Assembly (NCBI RefSeq): GCF_900188155.1
Contig: NZ_FZOG01000001.1
Span: forward strand, 186,001-250,000
DNA length: 64,000 nucleotides
Direction of reading: 5' to 3'
Source: Pseudomonas segetis
GTDB taxonomy: Bacteria; Pseudomonadota; Gammaproteobacteria; Pseudomonadales; Pseudomonadaceae
Of the stretch, positions 8,517-16,869 are shown piece by piece. The notes beneath the pieces were generated by a model that saw only the letters and a list, made by a program, of their open reading frames with translations, ran no database searches and was not told where the DNA came from. A program made the translations under genes and the position numbers. How positions within the stretch are numbered: position 1 is the first letter of the stretch; every line of letters begins with the position of its first letter.

Positions 8517-9215
8517 ATGTTCAGTAGCGCCAAAATCCTCAGTAACACCCCAAAATGGCTTCTGCTCGCTTTTTCGCTCACTGCGATTGGCAGCATTGCC
8601 CAGGCAGCCGAGTCTCTCGATGAGGGGGTTAAAGCCAAATTCGTCGATGCTCAGACAGCGCACATCCCCGAGGGGTATCGGAGCTGGACGCATATCGGAA
8701 CATTCGCCACACCGCCAGGCAGCAGAACCATTCTCGATGGCAGCGTCAGAGAAGGCGTCCAGTTCGGCAATACCTATGTCGAGCCAACCGCACTGGCCAT
8801 ATACAAGGCGACCAATAAATGGCCTGACGGTACCCAGTTCGTCAAGGAGTTCAGTGAGTCGCGTCTGTCCGAGGATTGCGACAAAAGCAACGGCAGTTGC
8901 AGCAAGAACAATGGCAAGCACTGGCCGCAGAGCATTGGCAAGTGTGACAAGACCACTGGTGTTTGCGTGACGAGTCACGGCAAGGGAATCTTCCAAAATG
9001 ATTTCTTTGGCGTCACCTATATGGTCAAGGATGCAGCCCGCTTCCCTAATGCGCCAGGTAACTGGGCATACTTCTCTTATGGCCCTGCCAAGGACGACAA
9101 GTCATATCCGCAGACCGCCAAGGTACTGCCGTATGAAAAATGTGCGGGTTGCCATGTGGCCAATGCCAAAGACACGGATTATGTCTTCAGTGACTTGCAC
9201 TTGGGGCTGCAATAA
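8517..9215 (+). CDS. Cytochrome P460-like exported c-type haem protein
   Basis: 232 aa. A signal peptide (about 1-30, ending IAQA) targets it to the periplasm. A single haem c motif CAGCH (209-213) sits near the C-terminus, where cytochrome P460 and cytochrome c'-beta proteins carry it, and the upstream region (ATPPGSRTILDG, WPDGTQFVKE) fits the P460 family. Between residues 121 and 156 there is an insertion with four extra cysteines arranged as two similar units (Cys121/Cys128 and Cys143/Cys150, each CDK-x3-G-x-C followed by GK). P460 proteins oxidise hydroxylamine or bind NO. No partner gene lies nearby, so the role here is open. GGGAG lies upstream of the ATG. Confidence 0.82.
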   Translation: MFSSAKILSNTPKWLLLAFSLTAIGSIAQAAESLDEGVKAKFVDAQTAHIPEGYRSWTHIGTFATPPGSRTILDGSVREGVQFGNTYVEPTALAIYKATNKWPDGTQFVKEFSESRLSEDCDKSNGSCSKNNGKHWPQSIGKCDKTTGVCVTSHGKGIFQNDFFGVTYMVKDAARFPNAPGNWAYFSYGPAKDDKSYPQTAKVLPYEKCAGCHVANAKDTDYVFSDLHLGLQ

Positions 9216-9252
9216 GCCCTGAGCTTATGGGTTGAACCCAGCTTATTTATGT

Positions 9253-9288
9253 AGCAGGGCTGTGTACTGGTCTGTACACAGCCCTGCT
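9253..9288. terminator. Perfect 15-bp hairpin after the P460 gene
   Basis: The arms AGCAGGGCTGTGTAC (9253-9267) and GTACACAGCCCTGCT (9274-9288) pair perfectly around a 6-nt loop, 38 nt after the P460 stop codon. No T-run follows, so it may be a processing or mRNA-protecting stem, or a terminator that works without a U-tract. Confidence 0.6.
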
Positions 9289-9841
9289 CAGGCCATCAAA
9301 ATCATGAGGCTCCAAGAGCGCTTGTGCTGAATGCGTAGGGCTGCATTGGCTAGCATGTCCAGCGAGCCTTTGGCGGTGGACTCTTCAGGCCTCTGCAGGC
9401 TGTGTGGGCAGGGCTCTTGCAAGGGGTTGCTGGCCGCATGATGTCCGAGCCTGCAAACCCACTGGCTCAGGTCTATTGGTCGAAAGTGCGAGCCACGTCT
9501 CGAAATGCTTGAATTCAGATCCTATCTGCGACGTCTTCAGGTGTTTTAACTTCAACTCGACCTACTTCATCGTTTGATTGTCATCACCATCAAGCGCGGA
9601 CTGAGTTCCAACTAGCCAGTGGCGCAAGGCACAGGCGGTTGGAAAGTTGCACAGGCCACTGTTTGATTCCGTCGCGCGATACCATATTCTTGCAGTTGAA
9701 ATACATCGGTTGCTGTATAAATCGTCTAAAGTTGAGCCAAGGATAATACGGTCAAGTACAAATGCTGCTTTGTCTGTGTTTTGAAACCTCAGCCAATAAG
9801 AATTTTTTCTCGTGCCCAGCTGCGTTTTACAGGAGTAACAA
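9289..9841. other. Long spacer before the outer-membrane protein gene
   Basis: About 550 nt without a supported gene. All frames are broken by stops and show no Shine-Dalgarno/start pairs followed by more than about 25 codons. The last part is AT-richer and should contain the promoter of the gene at 9842. No tRNA, repeat family or recognisable small RNA was found by eye. Confidence 0.45.
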
Positions 9842-10846
9842 ATGCGTAGACTTATCTTGACGACCCTTGGTTTGGCAGTGGCTTGCTCAGCCCAGGCGTT
9901 TGACCGAATCCCAAAGAAAGATGGCTTCAGTGGCTATGCATATCTGGGAGCTAGCGCCAACCGCATGGAGAGCAACACAGTTGCAACCTTGGCCGGCACA
10001 GATGTCAGCGACAGCCATATCGACTCATTGAATAGTTCCCCAGACAGCAAGAGCTTTAGCAAAATCGTTCCTGCTTTTGGCCTGTCCTATAAACTGCAAG
10101 GCAGTCGTACCGAGTTTTTTGGTGGTACCGAGCTTGAGGACTTCCTAACCCAGGACGGCACTCTCGCTTTGGGTGTACGCCAAGGTATCGGCCATCTCGG
10201 TAATATCAGCGCCAGCCTGCTTGCTTCCACGCCTGTTGAGGTCTGGGAAGATCCATACCTGGTTAATGGCAAGCGCAAGGAAACCGACCGCACTAGTTCC
10301 GGTGCGCGTATGTCTTGGGAACACATCTTTGAATCCGGTTTCGACGTCACCTATACCCATCGCAAGATCGATATAGACGATGAAGACAGTGGTGAGGCCT
10401 TGGGCCTTAGCTCAGCGCAGCGCAAGCTGCTTGATCGTGAAGGTGACGAAAATAAACTCGATGTACGTTATGTCTGGGGTATTGGCAGAGACCATATTGT
10501 TATCCCGACACTTAGCTACATCAATCGTGACCTCGATGGCGATGCCATGGCCATGGATGGTTATCAAATGGAACTTAACTACGCTTACACAGGTTTTGAC
10601 CGCTGGGAGTTGGTGACCAACTTGACTGCGGGCCATTTGGAAAGCGATGACCGCAACCCGATCTACGACAAAAAGGCCGACTTGGATCGCATGGGTATTT
10701 CCTTCGCCGCGACCTACAAAGAGCCGTTTGGCATGAAGAACTGGCGCGCCCGTGTGGTTGCCAACTACGGTGAGGAAGACAGCAACATCGACTTCTATGA
10801 CACCAGCATCAAGAGCTTGAGCCTGGGTATGCTTTACAACTTCTAA
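9842..10846 (+). CDS. Outer-membrane beta-barrel protein, DUF2860-like
   Basis: 334 aa. A signal peptide ends at AQA (about residue 19). The mature part begins FDRIPKKDGFSGYAYLGAS and continues with alternating amphipathic strands and acidic turns, ending in the C-terminal Phe (MLYNF) that marks Gram-negative outer-membrane barrels. The pattern resembles DUF2860 proteins, whose function is not known. CAGGAG lies just before the ATG. It stands alone, convergent with the binding-protein gene at 11056. A porin or sensor role is possible but not shown. Confidence 0.75.
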   Translation: MRRLILTTLGLAVACSAQAFDRIPKKDGFSGYAYLGASANRMESNTVATLAGTDVSDSHIDSLNSSPDSKSFSKIVPAFGLSYKLQGSRTEFFGGTELEDFLTQDGTLALGVRQGIGHLGNISASLLASTPVEVWEDPYLVNGKRKETDRTSSGARMSWEHIFESGFDVTYTHRKIDIDDEDSGEALGLSSAQRKLLDREGDENKLDVRYVWGIGRDHIVIPTLSYINRDLDGDAMAMDGYQMELNYAYTGFDRWELVTNLTAGHLESDDRNPIYDKKADLDRMGISFAATYKEPFGMKNWRARVVANYGEEDSNIDFYDTSIKSLSLGMLYNF

Positions 10847-10873
10847 GCCTCACGGCTGGAGCACTCCCAACCT

Positions 10874-10909
10874 CTGCTTTCGGCAGGCCATACGGGCTGT
10901 CGAAAGCAG
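10874..10909. terminator. Hairpin between convergent genes
   Basis: CTGCTTTCGGCAG (10874-10886) pairs with CTGTCGAAAGCAG (10897-10909), 12 of 13 positions, with a 10-nt loop, 27 nt after the outer-membrane gene stop. There is no clear T-tract on either strand. It could serve both convergent genes. Confidence 0.5.
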
Positions 10910-11055
10910 TTGCGCTGAAACATCCCGCCCCAAGGCCCGGCAGATTCACTGTCGAGGCATTCGAATCCAGCTTTTGCGTCAAGTCCATACACAACCTGAG
11001 CTTACAGACTTTGCACCAGTTCAGGGCCCGGTTGTGCGCGACAGGCTGGAGTTCA

Positions 11056-11790
11056 TCAATGTTCATACCGTTGCTGGATGCGCGCCAGCTCGCCTGAGTC
11101 GCGCAGTTGCTCCAGTGCACGGGCCCAGGCGGCTACTCGTTCGTCAGCACTGTCGCGGCTAAAGGCTATATACAAGGATGAACGATAAAGCTCGATAGGT
11201 ATCTGGCGCAGTGTGCCTGGGGCAATATTCAACTGACGGCTGTAATAAGCCACCCCCGAATCTGTATCGCCGATGATGATGTCGGTGCGCCCGGCCAGCA
11301 GCATGCGGTAGAGCTGAAGATTCTGGGTTGCGCTGGTGTCGAGGTTTTTGAAACCCAGTGACTGGAGCATTCTGGGTACCAGGCCGGCATAGCGTGTGGT
11401 GATCCGCGGAGCGTGCAGCAGTTGCTCCAGGGAGTTTATCGGCGGCGCACTCGCCAACTGGTAAGGGTGGATGGACTCTTCCACTACCGGCCCAACCCAT
11501 TTGTACAAAGATTCGCGTTCAGCCGTGCGGAACAAGGAGTACATGATTGTCTTGGGGCGGGTTTTCAATCTGTGCGTGGTTCGCATGCTGGGCAGCAGCA
11601 CTATCTCGAAGTCATCCCCGGTTCGCGCCATGATTGCCCTGACGACCTCGGTAACCATACCGGTGATCTGGTTGTTTTCACTATAGTTGTAAGGCGCCCA
11701 CTCTTCGGTAACAACCTGGTATTGCCCGGCCCTGGCAACGGTCGTTAGCACGAGGCAGAGCAACGCTGTAGTTAGTGTTGAATATTTCAC
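11056..11790 (-). CDS. Periplasmic substrate-binding protein, amino-acid ABC type (SBP_bac_3)
   Basis: 244 aa with a signal peptide (MKYSTLTTALLCLVLTTVARA). The mature start YQVVTEEWAPYNYSENNQITG and the later TDIIIGDTDSGVAYY segment are typical of family 3 solute-binding proteins. No permease or ATPase genes are adjacent, so it may be an orphan binding protein or a non-transport homologue like those found singly in Pseudomonas. The start is GTG; an in-frame stop follows a few codons upstream, so no longer ATG start exists. The only Shine-Dalgarno-like AGGTGA is about 13 nt away. A MITE-like element begins 22 nt upstream of the start. Confidence 0.78.
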   Translation of the reverse strand: MKYSTLTTALLCLVLTTVARAGQYQVVTEEWAPYNYSENNQITGMVTEVVRAIMARTGDDFEIVLLPSMRTTHRLKTRPKTIMYSLFRTAERESLYKWVGPVVEESIHPYQLASAPPINSLEQLLHAPRITTRYAGLVPRMLQSLGFKNLDTSATQNLQLYRMLLAGRTDIIIGDTDSGVAYYSRQLNIAPGTLRQIPIELYRSSLYIAFSRDSADERVAAWARALEQLRDSGELARIQQRYEH

Positions 11791-11811
11791 GGGTTCGGTT
11801 AGTTCACCTAA

Positions 11812-11950
11812 GGAGCCTCTGAAAAAGGTAGCGAGCGAAGATAGGACAAGGCAAAAAACTGCGAAAAGCGAAGTTTACGTGCTGTAAATGAGCATTTTGA
11901 GCAGTTTTTTAACGCAGTAACATCGAGCGCAGTAGTTTTTCAGAGGTTCC
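11812..11950. mobile_element. MITE-like element, 139 bp, with terminal inverted repeats
   Basis: The left end GGAGCCTCTGAAAAA and the inverted right end GGAACCTCTGAAAAA match at 14 of 15 positions. The element is flanked on both sides by CTAA (11808-11811 and 11951-11954), which looks like a 4-bp target duplication. Internal segments (AAAAAACTGC and GCAGTTTTTT, with TTTAC/GTAAA at the centre) let the whole element fold into one long hairpin. It has no coding capacity. CTAA fits the YTAR target of IS5-group transposons, so an IS5-related MITE is inferred. No second copy was seen in this window. Confidence 0.8.
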
Positions 11951-12070
11951 CTAATGGGCTGTTCCGGAATGAAGTATCAGTAATGATAGACCCTGATCTC
12001 GACCTGGCTGTATTAAGTGGCGAGGGCAGGCTTCTGGTTTTCCGCTGGGCGTTGTGCTGAGCAAAACCGT

Positions 12071-12943
12071 TCAGCGTTGCTGTCGGGCCTGGTCTGCGCA
12101 AGCAAGGAAGCTTTCTATCATCTGGCTGCCCTTGCGTTCGGCCAGGCAGTATAGATATGTCTCGGTGTGTATTGGCTCGCCTTCGATGCGGATCACCTTG
12201 AGTTGCGGGTCGCCAACGTATTCCGCCGCTGAAACCATGCCCAGGCCGATTCCTCTCACAACTGCCTCGCGCAAGGCTTCGCGGCTGCCAATCTCCATGA
12301 CCATGCGGGGTGTGACGTGCCGTTCAGCCAACACCTTTTCGAACGCCAGGCGGGTGGTGGAGCCCTGTTCGCGGTAAAGCATGGGTTGCCCTTGCAGTTC
12401 TTCGAGGCGAACCCTGTCGCGTTGGGCCAAGGCATGTGTGTGATGGGCGAACAGTATGATTGGGTGGCGTGCATAGAGCATGCTATGAAATGCCGGGGAG
12501 TCATGAAACCCAGCCAGTACGCCTATTTCTATCACGTAGTTCTCAAGGTCAGCCAGCACTGAGGCGGAGTTGCCGATACGGATCGACAGATCGATCTGCG
12601 GGTAATCGCGCCGGTAGGCATCGACCATCTCTATGACATGGAATGGCCCCACGGCGCCCAGGCGCAGTTGCCCGCGGGTGAGGGCGCCTGAGTCGCGGAG
12701 TAATCCGTCGGCCTCGGCCTCCAGGCTAATTAGTTGCTGGGCGATTGGCAGTAGCTGGCGGCCGACACTGGACAGCTCGGCGCGCCGGCCACGGCGATGG
12801 AAGAGCTCGAGATTATGCTGGCGCTCCAGCGCTTGAACCTGGGTGGTGATGGTAGGTTGGCTCAGGCCAAGGGAGCGGGCACCTGCGCTGAAACTGCCGT
12901 GTCGCGCGACAGCCAGAAAGGCGCGCAGTTTGCTGTTCGACAT
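12071..12943 (-). CDS. LysR-family transcriptional regulator of the phosphonate locus
   Basis: 290 aa. The N-terminal winged helix-turn-helix (about residues 1-60, with FSAGARSLGLSQPTITTQVQ) is followed by the LysR co-inducer domain. It is transcribed divergently from phnD with a 112-nt gap that holds an inverted repeat, the standard layout for a LysR regulator and its target. Regulation of phosphonate uptake and breakdown is inferred from this position. It is similar in type to regulators found beside phnX/phnW genes in other pseudomonads. Confidence 0.88.
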   Translation of the reverse strand: MSNSKLRAFLAVARHGSFSAGARSLGLSQPTITTQVQALERQHNLELFHRRGRRAELSSVGRQLLPIAQQLISLEAEADGLLRDSGALTRGQLRLGAVGPFHVIEMVDAYRRDYPQIDLSIRIGNSASVLADLENYVIEIGVLAGFHDSPAFHSMLYARHPIILFAHHTHALAQRDRVRLEELQGQPMLYREQGSTTRLAFEKVLAERHVTPRMVMEIGSREALREAVVRGIGLGMVSAAEYVGDPQLKVIRIEGEPIHTETYLYCLAERKGSQMIESFLACADQARQQR

Positions 12944-12954
12944 CCATAGATCCT

Positions 12955-12986
12955 TTCAATACTTTTCGACGTAAATGCATATTGAA
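12955..12986. promoter_or_regulatory. Inverted repeat, candidate LysR operator
   Basis: TTCAATA (12955-12961) and TATTGAA (12980-12986) form a perfect 7-bp dyad with an 18-nt spacer, starting 12 nt upstream of the lysR start and about 70 nt upstream of phnD. Its location fits autoregulation and phn activation. No convincing PHO box was found in this gap. Confidence 0.45.
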
Positions 12987-13025
12987 TCGATCGTATGACC
13001 GTCACATTACAGGGTTAGGGTAACT

Positions 13026-13055
13026 GGCATTCCCACAACAACTGCTGGAAATGCC
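13026..13055 (+). promoter_or_regulatory. Hairpin covering the phnD ribosome binding site
   Basis: GGCATTCCC (13026-13034) can pair with GGAAATGCC (13047-13055) at 8 of 9 positions around a 12-nt loop. The right arm contains the GGA Shine-Dalgarno and ends directly at the phnD ATG, so folding would hide the ribosome binding site. Confidence 0.4.
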
Positions 13056-13922
13056 ATGACCACTTTTCGCAAACTGTTTTGTGCCTGCAGTGTTTTATTG
13101 CCGCTGCTTGCCAGTCCACATGCATTGGCCGAGCCTGCCCTGCGCATCGGCTTGATTCCTTCCGAGGACTCGCAATCAATGGTCGAAAGCAGCCAACAAG
13201 TGCTCGACCAGCTCGAGGCAGGCCTGGGCATGCCGGTGAAGCCCTTCGTGGCGACCGATTACAACGGTGTGATCGAGGCCTTGCGCTCGAAAAAGCTGGA
13301 TGTTGCCTACCTGGGCCCGTTTTCCTATGTGCTTGCCAATAAAATGGCCGACAGCGAGGCTTTTGCTGTGGCCGTGACCAAAAAGACTGGCACCAGCGCT
13401 TATCACAGCTTGATCATCACCCGTCGTGACAGTGGTATTAAGACCTTGGCAGACCTCAAGGATCATACCTTTGCCTTCGTTGATCCGAGCTCAACCTCCG
13501 GCCACCTGTTCCCCAAGGCCGGTATTGAGCGGGCGGGCTACCAGCCTGAAGAGCTGTTTTCGCGGGTGATGTTCTCCGGTTCCCATGACGCCAGCATCCT
13601 GGCCGTGGTCAACCGTAAGGTCGACGCAGCAGCGGTGGCTGACCGTATTCTCGCGTCGGCGATCAGCCAGGGGCAGATCAAGCAAGACGATATCCAGATT
13701 GTCTGGAGTTCGCCGGATATTCCGGAGTCGCCGATGGTCTGGCGCAAGGATCTGGACCCGGCCCTTAAGCAGAAGCTGGTCAAGGCGCTGGCCCAGGTCA
13801 AGGACGTGCCTTGGGGCGACCAAGGTGTGCTCAATGGTTTTCAGCCGACCACCGATGCTGCCTACGATGTGGTCCGCGATACTGCCAAGGTGCTCGATCT
13901 CGAGCTGAGTAAGATGAAGTGA
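13056..13922 (+). CDS. phnD: Phosphonate ABC transporter, substrate-binding protein
   Basis: 288 aa periplasmic protein with a signal peptide ending ALA (about residue 25). It has the PhnD-family features LRIGLIPSEDSQ, DVAYLGPFSY and the ligand-loop signature DPSSTSGHLFP. It delivers a phosphonate, probably 2-aminoethylphosphonate or a relative, to PhnE/PhnC. The next gene, phnC, overlaps its stop by 4 nt. A hairpin over the start region may control its translation. Confidence 0.92.
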   Translation: MTTFRKLFCACSVLLPLLASPHALAEPALRIGLIPSEDSQSMVESSQQVLDQLEAGLGMPVKPFVATDYNGVIEALRSKKLDVAYLGPFSYVLANKMADSEAFAVAVTKKTGTSAYHSLIITRRDSGIKTLADLKDHTFAFVDPSSTSGHLFPKAGIERAGYQPEELFSRVMFSGSHDASILAVVNRKVDAAAVADRILASAISQGQIKQDDIQIVWSSPDIPESPMVWRKDLDPALKQKLVKALAQVKDVPWGDQGVLNGFQPTTDAAYDVVRDTAKVLDLELSKMK

Positions 13923-14716
13923 TCAGGGTTAGCCAACTGAGCAAGCACTACGGTGGAAACCAGGTGCTGCGCGGCATCGATCTGCAAATCGGAGCTGGTG
14001 AATTTGTGGTTGTGCTTGGCCAGTCCGGTGCGGGTAAATCGACCTTCCTGCGTTGCATGAACCGTCTGGCCAGGGCCGACGGCGGTGAGCTGCAGGTGGC
14101 TGGCATCGATGCATTGGATGCCCGTGATGAGCGTGCGCTGCGTCGCCAGGTGGCGATGATCTTCCAGCACCACAATGTGGTGCCGCGCCTGTCGGTATTG
14201 AAGAACGTGCTGACCGGGCGGCTTGCTTCGGTGTCGACCCTGGCCTCGGTGTTGCAGCTGTTCAGCCAGGCTGACGTCGAACTGGCTCGCCAGTGCTTGC
14301 TTCGTGTCGGGCTGGCGCACAAGGCCGATGCGCGAACGGATTCACTGTCCGGCGGGCAAATGCAGCGCGTCGGCATCGCCCGGGCGCTGGCTCAGCAACC
14401 CAAGGTGATCCTGGCCGATGAGCCGGTGGCCAGTCTCGACCCGAAGACCGCACGCCTGGTCATGCAATACCTGCACGATGCCAGCCGCGAGCTGGGGATT
14501 ACCGTGGTGTGCAACCTGCATCAAGTGGAGTTCGCCCGTGAATTCGCTGACCGTATTGTCGGTTTGGCCCATGGCCGGCTGGTCTATGACGGCGATGCCA
14601 GTGGCCTTGATGAGGCGACCTTGCAGCGTATCTATCCAGACGCAGAATCCACTGAAGATGAATCCGCCGCGGCCTGTGCGCCGCAGTTGCACTATGCCAA
14701 TGGACTGGGAGGCTGA
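13919..14716 (+). CDS. phnC: Phosphonate ABC transporter, ATP-binding protein
   Basis: 265 aa. Walker A GQSGAGKST (34-42), the signature SLSGGQMQRVGIARAL and Walker B ILADEPVASLD are all intact. The start is GTG at 13919, overlapping the phnD stop as GTGA, so translation is probably coupled. It energises phosphonate import with phnE, whose ATG begins 1 nt after this gene. Confidence 0.93.
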   Translation: MIRVSQLSKHYGGNQVLRGIDLQIGAGEFVVVLGQSGAGKSTFLRCMNRLARADGGELQVAGIDALDARDERALRRQVAMIFQHHNVVPRLSVLKNVLTGRLASVSTLASVLQLFSQADVELARQCLLRVGLAHKADARTDSLSGGQMQRVGIARALAQQPKVILADEPVASLDPKTARLVMQYLHDASRELGITVVCNLHQVEFAREFADRIVGLAHGRLVYDGDASGLDEATLQRIYPDAESTEDESAAACAPQLHYANGLGG

Positions 14717-14717
14717 C

Positions 14718-15536
14718 ATGGGTACGCACGAATATCGCTGGCTGGTGAGTACGCCTGAAAGCCTGCGTGGCTGGGCCGTCAGCGGCACCCTGCTGTTGGT
14801 GATCATTGCCTTGCTGCACTGGAGTGCGGGTGGCGCGGAGCTCAGTTGGGGCGAGTTGGCGGCGGGGTTGCCGCAGATTGGTGATTTCATCAGCCGTTCG
14901 GTGCCACCTGATCTGGACATCTTGCCAAAGTTGCTCGCCCCGGCGCTTGAGACGGTGCAGATTGCCATCTGGGGAACCTTGCTCGGCATCCTCTTCGCGG
15001 TGCCGCTGGCATTTCTCGCTGCGCGCAACCTGCACAGTAATCGCTGGTTGTATCAGGGTACCCGGCAGGCGCTCAACGTGATTCGCAGCATCAATGAACT
15101 GATTCTTGCACTGGTATTTGTCTCGGCGGTAGGCCTGGGTCCGTTTCCCGGTGTGCTGGCCTTGGCTGTGCACGGCGTTGGCATGCTCGGAAAGTTCTTT
15201 GCCGACAGTATCGAGGAAATTGACCAAGGCCCGCTCGAAGCCCTTCGCGCAACGGGGGCCAGGCCCCTGCAGGTGATTGTGTTCGGGGTCTTGCCGCAGG
15301 TGATTACTGCCTGGATCGCGGTGATTCTGTATCGGTTCGAGGTCAACCTGCGTTCCGCGACGGTGCTGGGAATGGTCGGTGCCGGCGGCTTGGGTTTCGA
15401 GCTGGTGAGCAGCCTCAAGCTGTTCAAGTACCCGGAAACGGCAACCTGCATCATCGTCATTACCTTGATGGTCATTGCCGCGGACATGCTTTCGGGTCGT
15501 CTGCGCAAGGCCATTCAGGGCGACGGCAGGCATTGA
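14718..15536 (+). CDS. phnE: Phosphonate ABC transporter, permease
   Basis: 272 aa. The ATG at 14718 is preceded by GGGAGG at about 5 nt; the frame is open upstream but overlaps phnC. Several transmembrane segments are visible (about 17-36, 78-100, 130-150, 200-220, 235-255). The permease loop with EALRATGARPLQVI matches the EAA motif that docks on PhnC. Together with PhnD and PhnC it forms a complete importer. Confidence 0.92.
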   Translation: MGTHEYRWLVSTPESLRGWAVSGTLLLVIIALLHWSAGGAELSWGELAAGLPQIGDFISRSVPPDLDILPKLLAPALETVQIAIWGTLLGILFAVPLAFLAARNLHSNRWLYQGTRQALNVIRSINELILALVFVSAVGLGPFPGVLALAVHGVGMLGKFFADSIEEIDQGPLEALRATGARPLQVIVFGVLPQVITAWIAVILYRFEVNLRSATVLGMVGAGGLGFELVSSLKLFKYPETATCIIVITLMVIAADMLSGRLRKAIQGDGRH

Positions 15537-15724
15537 GTGACCTGTTTATGCACTTCGGCCTGGCCGCAAAAAGGCATATAGATGGAGTAACAGTGCGATG
15601 AGCGACTTCATTGTGACCAGGGGCGCTATGGGTTTGACCGATCACCGCCCCGGACCAATCGATTCGAGCCTGAATCACTCGGCAACTATTAATGCCGCAG
15701 GTTCAAACAACAAAAGGACGCGTC

Positions 15725-16816
15725 ATGTCTGCCCAATTTCATAACCCGGTTGCCACCTATTTCGGCGCTGGCAGCCTGAGCCAGGTTGTTGCCCTGACCG
15801 AAGGCCAGTCCGTTGCCCTGGTGACTTTTCCCGAAGCGCGTGACCTGGGTTTGATCGACACACTCCAGGCATTGCTTGGCGATCGCTTGATTCACCTGGT
15901 CGAGAACGTCCAGCCTAATCCTGATGTTGCCCAGTTGCGCGCCACCTACGAGCGGTTCTGGCAGCAGGCGTCCGGTTGTGAAGTTGTGCTGGCCGTTGGT
16001 GGCGGCAGCGCCATAGACACAGCGAAGGCGCTGATTGTCGGCACCGACTCCGGTCAGTTCGATGAGCTGCTGGCGCTGTTGGCCACTGGCAAAACCTTTA
16101 CACCGCCGCGCCACAAGAGGCTGATAGCCGTACCGACCACCGCTGGTACCGGCAGTGAAGTAACGCCTTGGGCAACCATTTGGGACTCGCAGCAGCAGAA
16201 GAAGTATTCGCTGCATTTGCAGTGCACCTGGCCAACTGCAGCTATCATCGACCCAGACTTGATGCTCACGCTCCCCGCTGCTGTAACTGTCTCGACCGGG
16301 CTGGATGCGCTGTCTCACGCCTTGGAGTCGATCTGGAATGTCAACGCCAATCCGATTTCCGACACCCTTGCTGTTTCTGCCATCGAGGACATTTTCGATT
16401 GTCTTCCCCTGCTGCAGCAAAACCTGGCGAGCCGCGAACTGCGCTCGCGCATGGCCTTGGCTGCCCTGAAAGCAGGATTGGCCTTTTCCAACACCAAGAC
16501 GGCCCTTGCGCATTCCATTTCCTATGAGCTGACCCTGCGTCATGGCCTGTCTCACGGCATCGCCTGTTCCTTCACCTTGCCGTACGTCCTGGGCCTGGCC
16601 TGGGGCAAGGAAGCGGGGCGGGACCAGACGCTGCAGCGAGTCTTCGGACCCGACCTGGGTCAAGCCCAGGCGCAATTGCGTGCGTTCCTCCATCGCCTGG
16701 ACGTCAAAACCGAGTTTGCCGATTACGGAGTGACCGAAGGTGAGGCGCGGCAGATGGTTTTCTCCGCCATGCAGGGCGCGCGCGGCAAGAACTTTATCGG
16801 TTCACAGGCTGCCTGA
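15725..16816 (+). CDS. Phosphonate-associated iron-containing alcohol dehydrogenase
   Basis: 363 aa from the ATG at 15725 (AAGGA 6 nt upstream). It belongs to the Fe-dependent alcohol dehydrogenase family: [11 protein letters not shown] (92-102) for NAD(P) binding, [14 protein letters not shown], and metal-ligand histidines in DALSHALE and RHGLSHG. A subfamily of these enzymes occurs specifically in phosphonate operons. The likely substrates are phosphonoacetaldehyde/2-hydroxyethylphosphonate, or acetaldehyde, the product of PhnX. It lies 188 nt after phnE and about 200 nt before phnX. Which direction it works in is discussed in the findings. Confidence 0.85.
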   Translation: MSAQFHNPVATYFGAGSLSQVVALTEGQSVALVTFPEARDLGLIDTLQALLGDRLIHLVENVQPNPDVAQLRATYERFWQQASGCEVVLAVGGGSAIDTAKALIVGTDSGQFDELLALLATGKTFTPPRHKRLIAVPTTAGTGSEVTPWATIWDSQQQKKYSLHLQCTWPTAAIIDPDLMLTLPAAVTVSTGLDALSHALESIWNVNANPISDTLAVSAIEDIFDCLPLLQQNLASRELRSRMALAALKAGLAFSNTKTALAHSISYELTLRHGLSHGIACSFTLPYVLGLAWGKEAGRDQTLQRVFGPDLGQAQAQLRAFLHRLDVKTEFADYGVTEGEARQMVFSAMQGARGKNFIGSQAA

Positions 16817-16869
16817 TCCTGTCCGCGCTGGCTGCTGGTCGCACAGCTGGTGCTGTATTGGATCTAGGT

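Noticed and set aside
8364..8996. A 210-codon minus-strand frame across the start of the P460 gene
   Set aside because: No family resemblance and no ribosome binding site; the plus-strand P460 gene has a signal peptide and a haem motif.
9663..9730. A TTGAAA/TATAAA promoter-like pair before the outer-membrane protein gene
   Set aside because: The spacing is about 14 nt, too short for a normal sigma-70 promoter.
12944..13055. A PHO-box-like stretch upstream of phnD (CCGTCACATTACAGG)
   Set aside because: Only a few positions match the CTGTCAT repeats and the second half-site is absent, so PhoB control is not supported.
14499..15533. A 344-codon minus-strand frame opposite phnC/phnE
   Set aside because: Composition is low-complexity and PhnE on the plus strand has clear permease motifs and a good start.
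15598..15744. A 48-codon frame between phnE and the Fe-alcohol dehydrogenase, with GGAG 10 nt upstream
   Set aside because: The predicted peptide has no recognisable features, runs into the dehydrogenase gene in another frame, and the spacing is poor.
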